Shown piece after piece: positions 21,080 to 31,252 of a stretch of DNA of 64,000 nt. The notes beneath the pieces were generated by a model, which saw only the letters and a program-made list of their open reading frames with translations, ran no database searches and was not told the DNA's origin. Position 1 is the stretch's first letter; the number at the start of each line of letters is the position of its first letter. Source of the DNA: a virus. The translations under genes and the position numbers were made by a program. The DNA lies in IMG/VR virus record IMGVR_UViG_3300006737_000017, positions 62,001 to 126,000 of that record. One strand, given 5' to 3'.

Positions 21080-22156
21080 ATGATTTATAATATATACCCA
21101 ACAAAAGATACGACTGTTTATAATTACTCTGCGAGTATGAATACTGGTCTTGATCCAATATTGGAAATACAAAAAACTACGCCAATACAAGGTTCAAAAA
21201 GTATAGCAAGATCATTTTTACAAGTAGATTGGGAAAAGGGATACGCAGAACTTCAAGCTTTACCTGGCGATTTTACTACGGCTTTTGCTGCATCAAACTT
21301 TTCAAGTAATTTAATCTTACATTCTACAGAAGCAGAAAATATACCTTACTCTTATAAGATAGAAGCAATACCATTAAATCAATCTTGGGAAATGGGTATA
21401 GGTAAAAGAACGCATACTCCTATAACTGATAAAGGTTGTTCTTGGGGGTTTACCGATCTTTCCGGTTCAACTGAATGGGGTAATGAAGGCGGTTCTCCTA
21501 GTGCAACTATAACTCAAGCAAACATAATGACTCAATCTTTTGAGTTTGAATCGACAGATATAAAAATAGATGTATCCGAATCTTTAGCTGGCTGGCATTT
21601 GAATGCTAGTAATAATAATGGTATAATGCTAAGAATTACTTCTAGCCAAGAATCAGATTCATTAGAATATGGTACATTAAAATTCTTTTCAAAAGATACT
21701 AATACAATCTATACTCCAAAGTTGCAAATAGGGTGGGACGATTCTATATACTATACTGGTTCAATGGAGAAAGCTGAAACAGATGAAATATTAGTTTATA
21801 TAAAAAATAATAAATATGAATACAAAGAAAAAGAAGTAATAAGAGTAGAAGTTAGAGCTAGAGATATTTATCCTACACAAACATATGGAACTTCTTCAGC
21901 AGCATTAAAAGATTATTATTTACCAACTGGTTCTTTTTATTCTATAAAAGATGCAGAAACTGAAGAAGCTGTTATTGACTTCGATAGTTCATATACAAAA
22001 TTAAGTTGTTCTGGTTCTGGGCATTATTTCAATTTAGCAATGAATGCTCTACCTTCAGAAAGGCTATATAAAATAATATTAAAAGTAGACAATAGAAATT
22101 ATAATGGTCAAGTAGAATACTTCGACTCTAATCATGTATTCAAAGTAGTTAGGTAA
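21080..22156 (+). CDS. DNRLRE-like structural protein
   Basis: A 358-residue beta-rich protein. Residues 1-190 read like a DNRLRE/carbohydrate-binding module (TKDTTVYNYSASMNTGLDPILEIQK..., SIARSFLQVDW, ESLAGWHLNASNNNGIMLRI). The rest forms another beta domain ending YFDSNHVFKVVR. Such modules bind polysaccharide or act as baseplate-fibre connectors. It lies in the place occupied by gp7/gp8-type wedge genes in T4, but I see no direct resemblance to them. Weak AGAGGAATA Shine-Dalgarno sequence. Confidence 0.65.
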   Translation: MIYNIYPTKDTTVYNYSASMNTGLDPILEIQKTTPIQGSKSIARSFLQVDWEKGYAELQALPGDFTTAFAASNFSSNLILHSTEAENIPYSYKIEAIPLNQSWEMGIGKRTHTPITDKGCSWGFTDLSGSTEWGNEGGSPSATITQANIMTQSFEFESTDIKIDVSESLAGWHLNASNNNGIMLRITSSQESDSLEYGTLKFFSKDTNTIYTPKLQIGWDDSIYYTGSMEKAETDEILVYIKNNKYEYKEKEVIRVEVRARDIYPTQTYGTSSAALKDYYLPTGSFYSIKDAETEEAVIDFDSSYTKLSCSGSGHYFNLAMNALPSERLYKIILKVDNRNYNGQVEYFDSNHVFKVVR

Positions 22157-22161
22157 AAGAT

Positions 22162-23808
22162 ATGCCAAGAAAAATATTTTCAATAGAAGACATACAGGAG
22201 ATATACAATAAAGAGCGCGTTAATAAAAAACGCCAACAGTCCGAGTATGAAAAAAGTAGAAATCAAGAAAATACAACTGGGCCAACTGCTAATTCTAACA
22301 ATGTAGTTTTAATAAGCAACAGAGAAGAAATTGTAACAGATTTTAATGTATCTGCCGATAGAGAATACTATGATAGAAAATCTTTTGAAAGCACATTTGA
22401 TACAGAGATTGCACAATTAAAAACTGGAGCTCCACCAGTGGAACAAGATCCAGATCCAAGCCCACCACCTGCTCCAACAGTCGTTCAAGTTAGATGTACA
22501 AATCATCATTGGACATTAGATGGAGGGAAGGGGAGAACTGAAAAAGACAAACCATCTTGGCATCATAATCATCACCCATTAGGTAACAACCCCGATGGTG
22601 GTGCATTAGTAATACCAAATGATCACCCTCTTTTCTTTTTAAGAAGATGTGAACCTGCTGATGCAAGGAGGACTTTTAATTTTGAATGGAAAGTAGATGG
22701 CAAAGTAGTTTCAGAAGCTCCATATTTTCACATGTTTAATGCAAGCGATCAAAAACCCGAAGGCAATTCTTGGAGAAAGGCTCCGGATATTATAGTAGAA
22801 GTAAGAGTTTGGAATGAATCTGGCGAAAAGACTGCAAAGATGAAAATGAGATGTGCAAGCAGCATAGGCGATGATAATCATTTAGAAGATGATGGAAAAC
22901 CAAAACCAAGATGGAAGTGGAAAGGTACAAGATACTTTAGAGAAGAAGAATTTTGGAAAGGTGGTTGGAGAGTTTACACTGATTATCAACTTGACACAAG
23001 GTATAAACCTAGAAAAGTTTATCTTAGCAAAATAACTTTAGAAGATTTTGATAAATTGTCTTACACTAAACCTTCAAAGTTTGCAGCTAAACCTTGGAAT
23101 AATAGTAAAGGTATATCTAAGCAATTATTACCAGAGATGAAAAAGCCAGAAAGAAACGATTCGGACTATGCTCATCATTCTAAGAATTGGTCTAAGTGGA
23201 GAAGAGAACACTCTTCAATATTCCATTCAAGTAGATACAATCCTTGGAACCGTAATAAATTTTCCTTTATAGGTGAAGTATATATAAATGGTGATTGGGT
23301 TACTTTTCCAAAAATTTGGTCTGGGTATGAAAGCGAATCTGCATTAAAGGATAAGTATGACGCAAAAAACTTTATGAGATTAGATGAAGATGGAAATCCT
23401 GCTAAAGTACGCTCTAATACAAAGGACGGGGAAAAAGTTGGAACTACATTAATGCAAAAAATAAATAAGCCTATATTTGTAACAGCACCACTTGGAGAAG
23501 TAGTTAAATTTGGTTTTAAGTATGGATTCAAAAAATCTTCTACAAACAAGGGAGAATTAGAATATGTAATTTTTACAGGCCATAAAGCTCACACAGTAAA
23601 AGAATCAGATGGCGAAAAAGTTTGGTTAAATATAAAATTAAGACCGCATATTATAAAATACGACAAAGACGTTTATGAATACGAAATGCCTGATGGAGAG
23701 GAAAAAACTGACGGAGAATTTACTAAGTCAACAGCAACAAGTAGAAGTGAAAAAGGAACAACTACTAGTAATCGTAGAGATATGAATCGTGGAGGGGGAG
23801 GATACTAA
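22162..23808 (+). CDS. Baseplate-region structural protein, unknown
   Basis: A 548-residue protein. The N terminus is a charged helix (SIEDIQEIYNKERVNKKRQQ). After a proline-rich linker (DPDPSPPPAPTVVQVRC) comes a His/Trp/Cys-rich region (TNHHWTLDGG..., SWHHNHHPLG, FLRRCEPADARRTFNFEWKVDGKVV) with an Ig/PKD-like pattern. The tail is basic and glycine-rich (MNRGGGGY). The histidine cluster could bind metal. It overlaps the next gene start by one base. No family recognised; the virion role is inferred from position. Confidence 0.6.
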   Translation: MPRKIFSIEDIQEIYNKERVNKKRQQSEYEKSRNQENTTGPTANSNNVVLISNREEIVTDFNVSADREYYDRKSFESTFDTEIAQLKTGAPPVEQDPDPSPPPAPTVVQVRCTNHHWTLDGGKGRTEKDKPSWHHNHHPLGNNPDGGALVIPNDHPLFFLRRCEPADARRTFNFEWKVDGKVVSEAPYFHMFNASDQKPEGNSWRKAPDIIVEVRVWNESGEKTAKMKMRCASSIGDDNHLEDDGKPKPRWKWKGTRYFREEEFWKGGWRVYTDYQLDTRYKPRKVYLSKITLEDFDKLSYTKPSKFAAKPWNNSKGISKQLLPEMKKPERNDSDYAHHSKNWSKWRREHSSIFHSSRYNPWNRNKFSFIGEVYINGDWVTFPKIWSGYESESALKDKYDAKNFMRLDEDGNPAKVRSNTKDGEKVGTTLMQKINKPIFVTAPLGEVVKFGFKYGFKKSSTNKGELEYVIFTGHKAHTVKESDGEKVWLNIKLRPHIIKYDKDVYEYEMPDGEEKTDGEFTKSTATSRSEKGTTTSNRRDMNRGGGGY

Positions 23809-26800
23809 TGGCACAGAAAGATAAAACTTCTATGAATCAAATAGCACCATTGATGAAAGAATTTGATGGTGATAGACATGACAAGTTAAAATCTGTTGAA
23901 AAGGTATTAGATAAGCGTAGCCCAAGAGATGGAGATTTTTTATACTTAAAAGTTTTTAATGGTGAAACTTTATTAAATACTCATTGGCTTAAAATAGCTG
24001 AATACGATTGTATAACTATTCCTAACGAAAGAGAATTATCTGTAGATTGGTATGACCTTTTATTAGATGAACTAAGATATAGCCCTGGTAATTATTCTAT
24101 CGACTATTGCGTAAAAAGGATGGCTTGTTGGCCAAACGAATTTGTTAGAGTAAATGAAATTTCCAAGAATAAAATGGAAATTAGAGTAGATGCAATACAC
24201 GAAGATGCTCTTACTAATATAAGAAAACCTTTAATACAAGGTAAATATTATGCACCACTAGATATATTTCACGAAAGAGAGGGTTTAGTAAAAGCTGTTT
24301 CTTGGGTATACGATGAACACTTTGAAGATGAAACTTTAATCGTAAAGCTAGGCGATAAAATTCCTAGGAAAATTAAAGTTGGAGATGAAATAGAATTATG
24401 GGATGAAATTTCAAGTGTAAGAAAACTAGATATAATTTTAGAAGTATCACTACCAACAGGTCTAGAACCATACACAGAACTTAGAGGACCGCAAGTAACA
24501 TTAGATGTTAATACAGAAGTTGGAAAGCCAACTGAATTGGAATCTTGGGAATCTATATTAACAGGATCAGCTGAAGTAAATCAAAACTTGTCAACGAAGA
24601 TATTATCTGGTTCTGGATATGAATTAAATATAGACTACAGAAAATTCGATAATTTTATACATTTCAGTTCTGCAAAGGAAAGGTTGGTAAACTTTGAATA
24701 CAAGGTTAGATTAGTAGAATACTATGAGTCTAAATCTTTAGGTCACTCAACAAGTTTAACTGGTCAAGCTTCATCCTCAGTTACTGCTTCAGCAATATAC
24801 ATTTCTGAATCAGCAAATTACAGTACAGAAAAACAACATATAATAGGAAGCTTTGATCACTTTGAAAAATATCTTTATGAGCAATCTGGTAGTGGGCATA
24901 CAGAAGATAGTATAGTTTATTATTCTACAACTTGGCCAAAATACGATAACCCAGTTGCAAACGGCTATCCAAAATATATTAACCACTCTTACTCTTCTTC
25001 TGAAGCTCAAACTTGGTTAACTGGTTCTTTCTTATCTGCTTCAAATTACGACGAAAGTAATATGAATATATTAAGAAAAACGATACCAGCAGTTCAAAGA
25101 GCAGATCAAAATAATTCTGGTTTTGTTTTATTTGTAGATATGATTGCTCAACACTTTGATATCTTGTACAATTATATAGACAACTTGAAACACCAAAGAA
25201 CAAGAGATGAAGATCTTAATACTGGTATATCTAAAGATTTACTATTTGAAACATTAAAATCTTTTGGTTGGAAGCCAAAGTCTGGTTTAGATTTAGAAAA
25301 GATTTGGGAATATTGGTTAGGAACAAGTAGAACTGGTGGTTACGCTGGACCAGGAACCACGGCTTGGGATGCTGATAATTCAGCTACATATGCATCAACT
25401 GCTACTACATCAAGTGCTTGGTCTACAGAACCAACTCCAAAAAGAGATTTAGAATTAGAACCTATTTCAAGAGTTATTAACAACTTACCTTATTTATTAA
25501 AAACTAAAGGTAGTAAGAGAGGTCTTAAAGCATTATTAGCTTGTTATGGTATACCAAGTTCTTTCTTCAAGATTCAGGAATTCGGAGGACCAGATCCACA
25601 AAGACACACAGCAACAACTTCTTCTCATACAAGAGAGATAGACGTTTCCAATCATGCATTACAATTTCAAGGTGGACTATATAATCAAGATGCAAAAGTT
25701 TGTTTCTTAAGTGGTTCATGGGATAATGCTGATGCAATACAATCTGTAGAATTTAGAATCAAAACCAATTATCAAAATTCTCAATCTTTGTTTGCAACTA
25801 ACATAGCTGGTAATGCTCCATCAAGGCAGCAAGTATTTTTATTGCCATCTAAATCAGCAGATGACCCAGATACTAAATATGCCTTTGTTAAGTATATGTT
25901 TGCAGACGTAGATTCAGCAACGTATAAATCGGGATCTCTTGGTAAACTTCCAATATTAGATAATGATTGGTGGAACCTAGCGCTTATCAATGATGACGAA
26001 GGTAAAAAGATAAAATTAGTTTGTCAAAAAGCTCCTGATCATGCAAATGGTAATATAACTCATAAGGATTCTATAGAAATAGATTATTTAGATACAGATC
26101 AAGGTTATGGATGGGGTCACTCATCGGTAAATGAATGGAGATTTGGAAAGAAATTCCAAGTTACAAATACCCATTTTAATAGTTCTGCATCAAATTGCGA
26201 TTTCTTTTCTGGAAGCTTACAAGAATTAAGATTTTGGTCAAACGAATTAGATGATTATTCTATAGACTTACATACTAGAGCAGCAACATCTATATATGGA
26301 AATTCTTATTCTGGTTCTTTTGACAATCTTGTACTTAGACTTCCATTGGGAACGGATAATAACATAGATCACAATACAGCATCGATAAATACATTTACTT
26401 CAACACACCCAGATCAAACGAAAACTGGTATATCAACTCAAACAGTTTATATGTCTGGGTCATTTGAATGGGAGGATGAAAATGAAACTTATTATGTTAC
26501 TACTCCAAACTCTTTTGGCCTAAGACCAGTATCTAATAAGATTAGAATAGAAGCTAATACTGTAAATGGAACACTAGATCCATTTGAATCTCAAGAGTCA
26601 AGTTCGTCAGATACAAATCCTATAGACTTAGCTGATCTATATGTATCAGTATCTCCACAAGACGATTTAGATTTAGACATAGGTTTACAATATGGCGATA
26701 TAAATATGGATAACTATGTAGGAGATCCAAGAGAAAAGTATGCAACAGATTATTCTCAACTGAGAAAATTAAGAGCAGATTACTTTAAGAAGTTTACATC

Positions 26801-27587
26801 AGTTCAAAAGATACAAGCTTATGTAAAAACGCTATCTTATATAAACAATGCATTATTCCAACAAATAGATGCTATGCTTCCAGCAAGAGGAACTAACGTA
26901 GTTGGTTTAATGGTAAAACCCACTTTATTAGAAAGATCAAAAGTTTCACTTGAACCGTCTTTCTCTTTCCAAGAAAATCATTACTTAGGTAAAACCGCAA
27001 GGTCTGATCAAAATCTAGAACACTATACCCAAAGTATAGATGTAATGCCAGATAGGTATATGGAAGAAAGCGATGATTATGATGCAATGTATTATGAATT
27101 CGAAGATGGGTCTGGTGCTGCACAATGGTTTTCTACTTTAACTGATACTGTAAAAACTGAAGCTGGTCATGAACCAAACCATTATACATTTAACATAGCA
27201 ACGATAAATCAAGATGGTACTGGTAGAGATAAAAACTTAGACGGATCACAATTAACAATGTCAGTTGCAGGAGTAATGCCACAAGCATATGATCAACCAA
27301 CTGATAATAAGTATTATCAAATCAGATATTACTACAGCTCTTCTCTTAGCTCTTCATTAAAAAAATGGTATTCATCTTCTTATGAACCAACTCAAATAGT
27401 TCAACAAGACGTATTTTTAGGTTTTAACAATTCGTTTGTAGCAGGTTGTAAGATGACATCACCAGACTTTAATGCCGCAAGCGAGGATACAATAGATGGT
27501 GGTCCAGTAGTAGAATACATAGAAGGAAACCCGAATACACTAATTAGTAAAAATCCAGGCTTATCTGGTGACCTATTAGTTAGATAA
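23808..27587 (+). CDS. Large baseplate/tail protein with lectin-like domain
   Basis: A 1259-residue protein. The N-terminal half (about 1-480) is a charged mixed domain containing HTEDSIVYYSTTWPKYDNP. A PYLLKTKGSKRGLKALLACYGIP motif (about 563-585) resembles the linker segment of marine phage wedge or fibre-attachment proteins. A concanavalin-like/LamG fold follows (LQFQGGLYNQDAKVCFLSGSW..., EFRIKTNYQNSQSLFATN, WWNLALINDDEGKKIKLV, SLQELRFWSNELDDYSIDLH, about 620-850). The C-terminal part is helical, then beta. The size and position suggest a gp7/gp10-like wedge or fibre connector that binds surface glycans. Confidence 0.65.
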   Translation: MAQKDKTSMNQIAPLMKEFDGDRHDKLKSVEKVLDKRSPRDGDFLYLKVFNGETLLNTHWLKIAEYDCITIPNERELSVDWYDLLLDELRYSPGNYSIDYCVKRMACWPNEFVRVNEISKNKMEIRVDAIHEDALTNIRKPLIQGKYYAPLDIFHEREGLVKAVSWVYDEHFEDETLIVKLGDKIPRKIKVGDEIELWDEISSVRKLDIILEVSLPTGLEPYTELRGPQVTLDVNTEVGKPTELESWESILTGSAEVNQNLSTKILSGSGYELNIDYRKFDNFIHFSSAKERLVNFEYKVRLVEYYESKSLGHSTSLTGQASSSVTASAIYISESANYSTEKQHIIGSFDHFEKYLYEQSGSGHTEDSIVYYSTTWPKYDNPVANGYPKYINHSYSSSEAQTWLTGSFLSASNYDESNMNILRKTIPAVQRADQNNSGFVLFVDMIAQHFDILYNYIDNLKHQRTRDEDLNTGISKDLLFETLKSFGWKPKSGLDLEKIWEYWLGTSRTGGYAGPGTTAWDADNSATYASTATTSSAWSTEPTPKRDLELEPISRVINNLPYLLKTKGSKRGLKALLACYGIPSSFFKIQEFGGPDPQRHTATTSSHTREIDVSNHALQFQGGLYNQDAKVCFLSGSWDNADAIQSVEFRIKTNYQNSQSLFATNIAGNAPSRQQVFLLPSKSADDPDTKYAFVKYMFADVDSATYKSGSLGKLPILDNDWWNLALINDDEGKKIKLVCQKAPDHANGNITHKDSIEIDYLDTDQGYGWGHSSVNEWRFGKKFQVTNTHFNSSASNCDFFSGSLQELRFWSNELDDYSIDLHTRAATSIYGNSYSGSFDNLVLRLPLGTDNNIDHNTASINTFTSTHPDQTKTGISTQTVYMSGSFEWEDENETYYVTTPNSFGLRPVSNKIRIEANTVNGTLDPFESQESSSSDTNPIDLADLYVSVSPQDDLDLDIGLQYGDINMDNYVGDPREKYATDYSQLRKLRADYFKKFTSVQKIQAYVKTLSYINNALFQQIDAMLPARGTNVVGLMVKPTLLERSKVSLEPSFSFQENHYLGKTARSDQNLEHYTQSIDVMPDRYMEESDDYDAMYYEFEDGSGAAQWFSTLTDTVKTEAGHEPNHYTFNIATINQDGTGRDKNLDGSQLTMSVAGVMPQAYDQPTDNKYYQIRYYYSSSLSSSLKKWYSSSYEPTQIVQQDVFLGFNNSFVAGCKMTSPDFNAASEDTIDGGPVVEYIEGNPNTLISKNPGLSGDLLVR

Positions 27588-27601
27588 AATTAAAGAACAT
27601 G

Positions 27602-27611
27602 GATATTTATT
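27602..27611 (+). promoter_or_regulatory. Late-type promoter box (GATATTTATT)
   Basis: One mismatch from GATATTTATA, 27 nt before the gene at 27638. Confidence 0.5.
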
Positions 27612-27637
27612 AGTATAAAAAGAATAGAGGAAATACA

Positions 27638-28285
27638 ATGGGATACTTAGACAATACAAGTTTAACAGTTGATGCAATCCTTACCAAAAAAGGAAGACAG
27701 CTGTTATCAGAGGGCGCATTAGAAATTACAAAATTTGCCCTAGCTGATGATGAAATAGATTATAGATTATGGGATTCTGCTCATTCATTGGGTACGAATT
27801 ACTATGGACAAGCAATAGAAAATATGCCGTTATTAGAAGCATTTGCAAATGAAAATCAAATGATGAGGTATAAGTTAATTAGTTTACCAAAAAACACTAC
27901 TAAACTACCATTAGTACAAGCTGGTCAAACGTCTATATCTCATGTAAGACCTGGTGTACAAACAACAATTATTCCAACAACTGCCAACATAGCAAACGGA
28001 AACAGAACAGCAGGATATACATGTATATTATCAAATTCTGCAATTGCAACACTTACAGTTGCTCCAGGTGGAAACGTAGAACAAGAATCTACATTCTCTG
28101 CAATTGGCGATGATGCTGCAACATCTGTATCTGTAGTTGGAACAAGATTTTTAATTACATCTAAAGTAGTTACTGTAGATACTGCAACTACTATCACAAT
28201 TGTAGGAAATGAAACAGGGGGTTCTTTAACGATACCTTACACTGTTAAGAAAGATCCTGAGTTGGATATAGTAACTAGCGTATAA
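27638..28285 (+). CDS. Virion structural protein, unknown
   Basis: A 215-residue protein. The N-terminal segment MGYLDNTSLTVDAILTKKGRQLLSEGALEITKFALADDEIDY is, from memory, a recurring start in marine phage tail proteins. The C-terminal 110 residues are Thr/Val-rich beta repeats (TATLTVAPGG..., TVDTATTITIVGNETGG) in the style of an Ig-like domain. Strong AGAGGAA Shine-Dalgarno sequence behind a late box. It probably decorates the tail or a fibre; function unproven. Confidence 0.62.
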   Translation: MGYLDNTSLTVDAILTKKGRQLLSEGALEITKFALADDEIDYRLWDSAHSLGTNYYGQAIENMPLLEAFANENQMMRYKLISLPKNTTKLPLVQAGQTSISHVRPGVQTTIIPTTANIANGNRTAGYTCILSNSAIATLTVAPGGNVEQESTFSAIGDDAATSVSVVGTRFLITSKVVTVDTATTITIVGNETGGSLTIPYTVKKDPELDIVTSV

Positions 28286-28297
28286 GAGGAATAGAAA

Positions 28298-29407
28298 ATG
28301 GCACAAAGAAGATCAAGACTAAATAAAAGAGCTTTACTAGAAGCAAGAAGTCGTAGAAGATTTAGAGGTATTACTACAAAAACCTATAATAGATTCGATG
28401 ATGAAGATATTATAGAATCAGATGTAGCTAAATCGATTACTTCGGCTTTATGGTCTGACAACGTTAGTACACTTACTACGTTCCATACGTCGTCGACTCA
28501 GTCACCGCATCCATCAACATCTCAATCGTATCAAGCAGAGATATACTCTGTAGATCCTGCAACAAATACTTCATCATCTGTACAATTTAACATTGCTTGG
28601 GGACATTATGCTGGCTCTGGGTCTATTACTTCTTCAGGAGCTTCTGATCAAGGTAATACTCCTTCAAAAGCGGTTTATACTTCTTTTGCAAATCAATTAC
28701 TTGCAGCAGGAGATGATAAATTTACAATAGATACTACAGATAACGATTATATGTATTTTATTACAGTAGCTAGAAATCGTTTCAAAGAAAAGATGAACCC
28801 TAATGGATGGGAATTAAAATTAGACGTTGGTTCTGCAACTTGCCATTTAATAGATGACAGTAGATACAATGCTAATTCTTCTACAAATGGAAACAGGGTA
28901 TACAATATAATTTCGGGTACATTAGCTGCAGGACAATCTGCAACTACAACTAATATGGGGTTATTTTATCCTGATCTTGGTATCTTAGCTATATCTCATC
29001 AAAATATTAATGCTGTATCTGGTTTTGATATTGCTTCTACAATTACACAAAGTAATTACTCAGTAGCACCAGTAGAACCTTTTGTTGATCCAGTAAAAGC
29101 TATGTTTACAGCAATTTCTGGTTCAGATGGTGCTTATTTCCAAGGAAGAGCAGAAGAAGATATTTCATCAACGCATTATTTTGTAAGAGTTAAAAATTCA
29201 GAATATAATTTTTCAAACAATCCAACCTTCGCAACTACTGTTGGAACATTGCAAAATGCAAGTATGGTTGGTGATCCTTCTGTTTATATTACAACAGTTG
29301 GTTTATATAATGACGAAAATGAATTAGTTGCAACTGCAAAACTTAGCAAACCGCTAAAGAAAACTTTTGCAAGAGAAGCAACAATTAGGGTTAAACTTGA
29401 TTATTAA
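28298..29407 (+). CDS. Tail protein with shared C-terminal module
   Basis: A 369-residue protein with a basic N terminus (RRSRLNKRALLEARSRRRFRG) and a beta-rich body. Its last 80 residues (NNPTFATTVGTLQ..., VYITTVGLYNDENELVATAKLSKPLKK...TIRVKLDY) are homologous to the end of the next protein (YITTIGLYNDSHELVAVGKLAQPIKN). This shared module is probably an attachment or trimerisation domain by which both join the same tail structure. The virion role is inferred from the late box and Shine-Dalgarno sequence. Confidence 0.62.
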   Translation: MAQRRSRLNKRALLEARSRRRFRGITTKTYNRFDDEDIIESDVAKSITSALWSDNVSTLTTFHTSSTQSPHPSTSQSYQAEIYSVDPATNTSSSVQFNIAWGHYAGSGSITSSGASDQGNTPSKAVYTSFANQLLAAGDDKFTIDTTDNDYMYFITVARNRFKEKMNPNGWELKLDVGSATCHLIDDSRYNANSSTNGNRVYNIISGTLAAGQSATTTNMGLFYPDLGILAISHQNINAVSGFDIASTITQSNYSVAPVEPFVDPVKAMFTAISGSDGAYFQGRAEEDISSTHYFVRVKNSEYNFSNNPTFATTVGTLQNASMVGDPSVYITTVGLYNDENELVATAKLSKPLKKTFAREATIRVKLDY

Positions 29408-29424
29408 TAAGTACAAGCTATGAT

Positions 29425-31251
29425 ATGTCAGAAATTTTCAAAACATTCAAAGGTGGTGAAAAAAAGATTACGCCAACCGTTACCCATAAAGAATGGGAAG
29501 TAGATAAAGAAAACTCTGCAAGCTTAGGTGTTGAATATTTTCAAGGGTTAGCTTATGATCACAAAGCAGCACAAACTGGAAGTTACCAATTCAATACGTC
29601 AGACCCTCATTTCGGCGGCACAGTCAGTAATGCAATAACTACACATAGAGGTAGAGAATATTATTCATACGGAATTCATAAAAGTATAGACCATTTGTAC
29701 TATGGTTTGAATGACAATCCCTATGACTCTTTTTGTAACGATGAACCTCATAAAATGGCAAAGGAATTAGATGGAATAGTTTTTGTTTTATCTATACCGT
29801 CTTCTATATATGGAGAAGAAATAAAACCTGGTAGTTTAATAATAAGCAGATCGTCTTACGTTTTAACAGATGATGGCAAAGGTAATTTAAGAGATTTATT
29901 AGATACTACTGGTTCAACTGCATCAACTACTTTATCTTCATCTTTGTTATACGCACCCTTTACTGATTACTGGAGACACACTGGAGAATGGTTTAGCCCT
30001 GGCGGTCCAAGATTCGTAGCAACAAGTTCTACTTTTATTGAAGCAGCTGGAGACTATGAAGCTTGTGCATATAATGTAAAATGGTACGGAGATCCAGCTC
30101 ATATTAATGGAGCAACAAGAGGACATGTAACTTTTCATGGTTCTCATAGTTTACAAGAAAGCAATTCTATAGATAACCCTTCTGATAGTTCTTTTGTTAG
30201 AATAAAAGGAACGAAAGATTTAGATTTAGAATCTGACTTTGCAATTTCATTATGGGTCAAATGTCCAGAATCTCAATCTGTTTCCGAAAGTTATTCTGGC
30301 CCTTGGGATTATGAAAATGGAACCAATTCTAGAATTACAAGAACGCTAAGAACTGGTAGGCAAAGAAATACCATATTAACAACTAGAGAATGGTGGGGAA
30401 ATAATTGTCCTATATCTTTAGAAATAATAAACAGTCTATCTGCAGACAAGGGTAAATTAAGAGTTACATATAAATCTAAAACCGAAGGTTGGATTAACAA
30501 TCTTACTTCAACTAATACCTTTAATGATTCAGAATGGCACCACATCTTACTAACCGTTGGAGGTGGAACTTGTTATTTAATTGTAGATGGTAATACAGAA
30601 GCAAGTGGCGATTACATACCTTCTCACCTTAATACAAGATGGCCAGTAGATATGCATCTGGGAGCAAGACCTTATAATTACAAACAAAGATATAGAAATC
30701 AACAATATCAAAAGTGGTTTAATCAAAAAGATCAAAAAAATTACATAGATCCTTTTTCTGGGTCAATATCTTCAGTAAGATTATACGATGAATTTATAAA
30801 CCCTAGTAATACTAACTTGATTAATTGTATTAGTGCTAGCGTTAACCAAGACAATTACGTTGGAAATGTTTTCTATGAACATGGTATAGCAACCATAACT
30901 ACGCCAAACAATACAGATGGCGTAAGTTATCAAGTTAACTGGGGTAATGATGCAACAGAAAAGATAACTTTCAAAGGTACACATAAAATAAAAGAACATC
31001 TTTATATTTGCAATATATTAGATGGAGAATTTAATGCAACGTATAATCCAACTGCAAGAGAAAAGTTTGATGCAAGAAATGATAACTTACAAGCATATAC
31101 TACTCATTCAGAATTTAACCCTTATATCACAACTATAGGTTTGTATAATGATAGTCACGAATTAGTAGCAGTTGGAAAATTAGCTCAACCTATAAAAAAT
31201 CAAGATGATTATGATAACACTTTTCAAATAAGATTTGATACAACAATATAA
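29425..31251 (+). CDS. Tail fibre-like protein with LamG-type lectin domain
   Basis: A 608-residue protein. The middle (about 225-470) is a LamG/concanavalin-like domain: SFVRIKGTKDLDLESDFAIS...WVKCPES, NDSEWHHILLTVGGGTCYLIVDGNTEASG, DMHLGARPY, SGSISSVRLYDEFI. The C-terminal module is shared with the protein at 28298. LamG domains in tail proteins usually bind host glycans. The N-terminal 220 residues are unclassified (GGEKKITPTVTHKEWEVDKENS...). The start has no strong Shine-Dalgarno sequence, so it may depend on the upstream gene. Confidence 0.68.
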   Translation: MSEIFKTFKGGEKKITPTVTHKEWEVDKENSASLGVEYFQGLAYDHKAAQTGSYQFNTSDPHFGGTVSNAITTHRGREYYSYGIHKSIDHLYYGLNDNPYDSFCNDEPHKMAKELDGIVFVLSIPSSIYGEEIKPGSLIISRSSYVLTDDGKGNLRDLLDTTGSTASTTLSSSLLYAPFTDYWRHTGEWFSPGGPRFVATSSTFIEAAGDYEACAYNVKWYGDPAHINGATRGHVTFHGSHSLQESNSIDNPSDSSFVRIKGTKDLDLESDFAISLWVKCPESQSVSESYSGPWDYENGTNSRITRTLRTGRQRNTILTTREWWGNNCPISLEIINSLSADKGKLRVTYKSKTEGWINNLTSTNTFNDSEWHHILLTVGGGTCYLIVDGNTEASGDYIPSHLNTRWPVDMHLGARPYNYKQRYRNQQYQKWFNQKDQKNYIDPFSGSISSVRLYDEFINPSNTNLINCISASVNQDNYVGNVFYEHGIATITTPNNTDGVSYQVNWGNDATEKITFKGTHKIKEHLYICNILDGEFNATYNPTAREKFDARNDNLQAYTTHSEFNPYITTIGLYNDSHELVAVGKLAQPIKNQDDYDNTFQIRFDTTI

Positions 31252-31252
31252 A

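Noticed and set aside
21863-21872. GATATTTATC inside a structural gene as a late promoter.
   Set aside because: It lies within a coding region with no gene start nearby; the AT-rich sequence makes chance matches likely.
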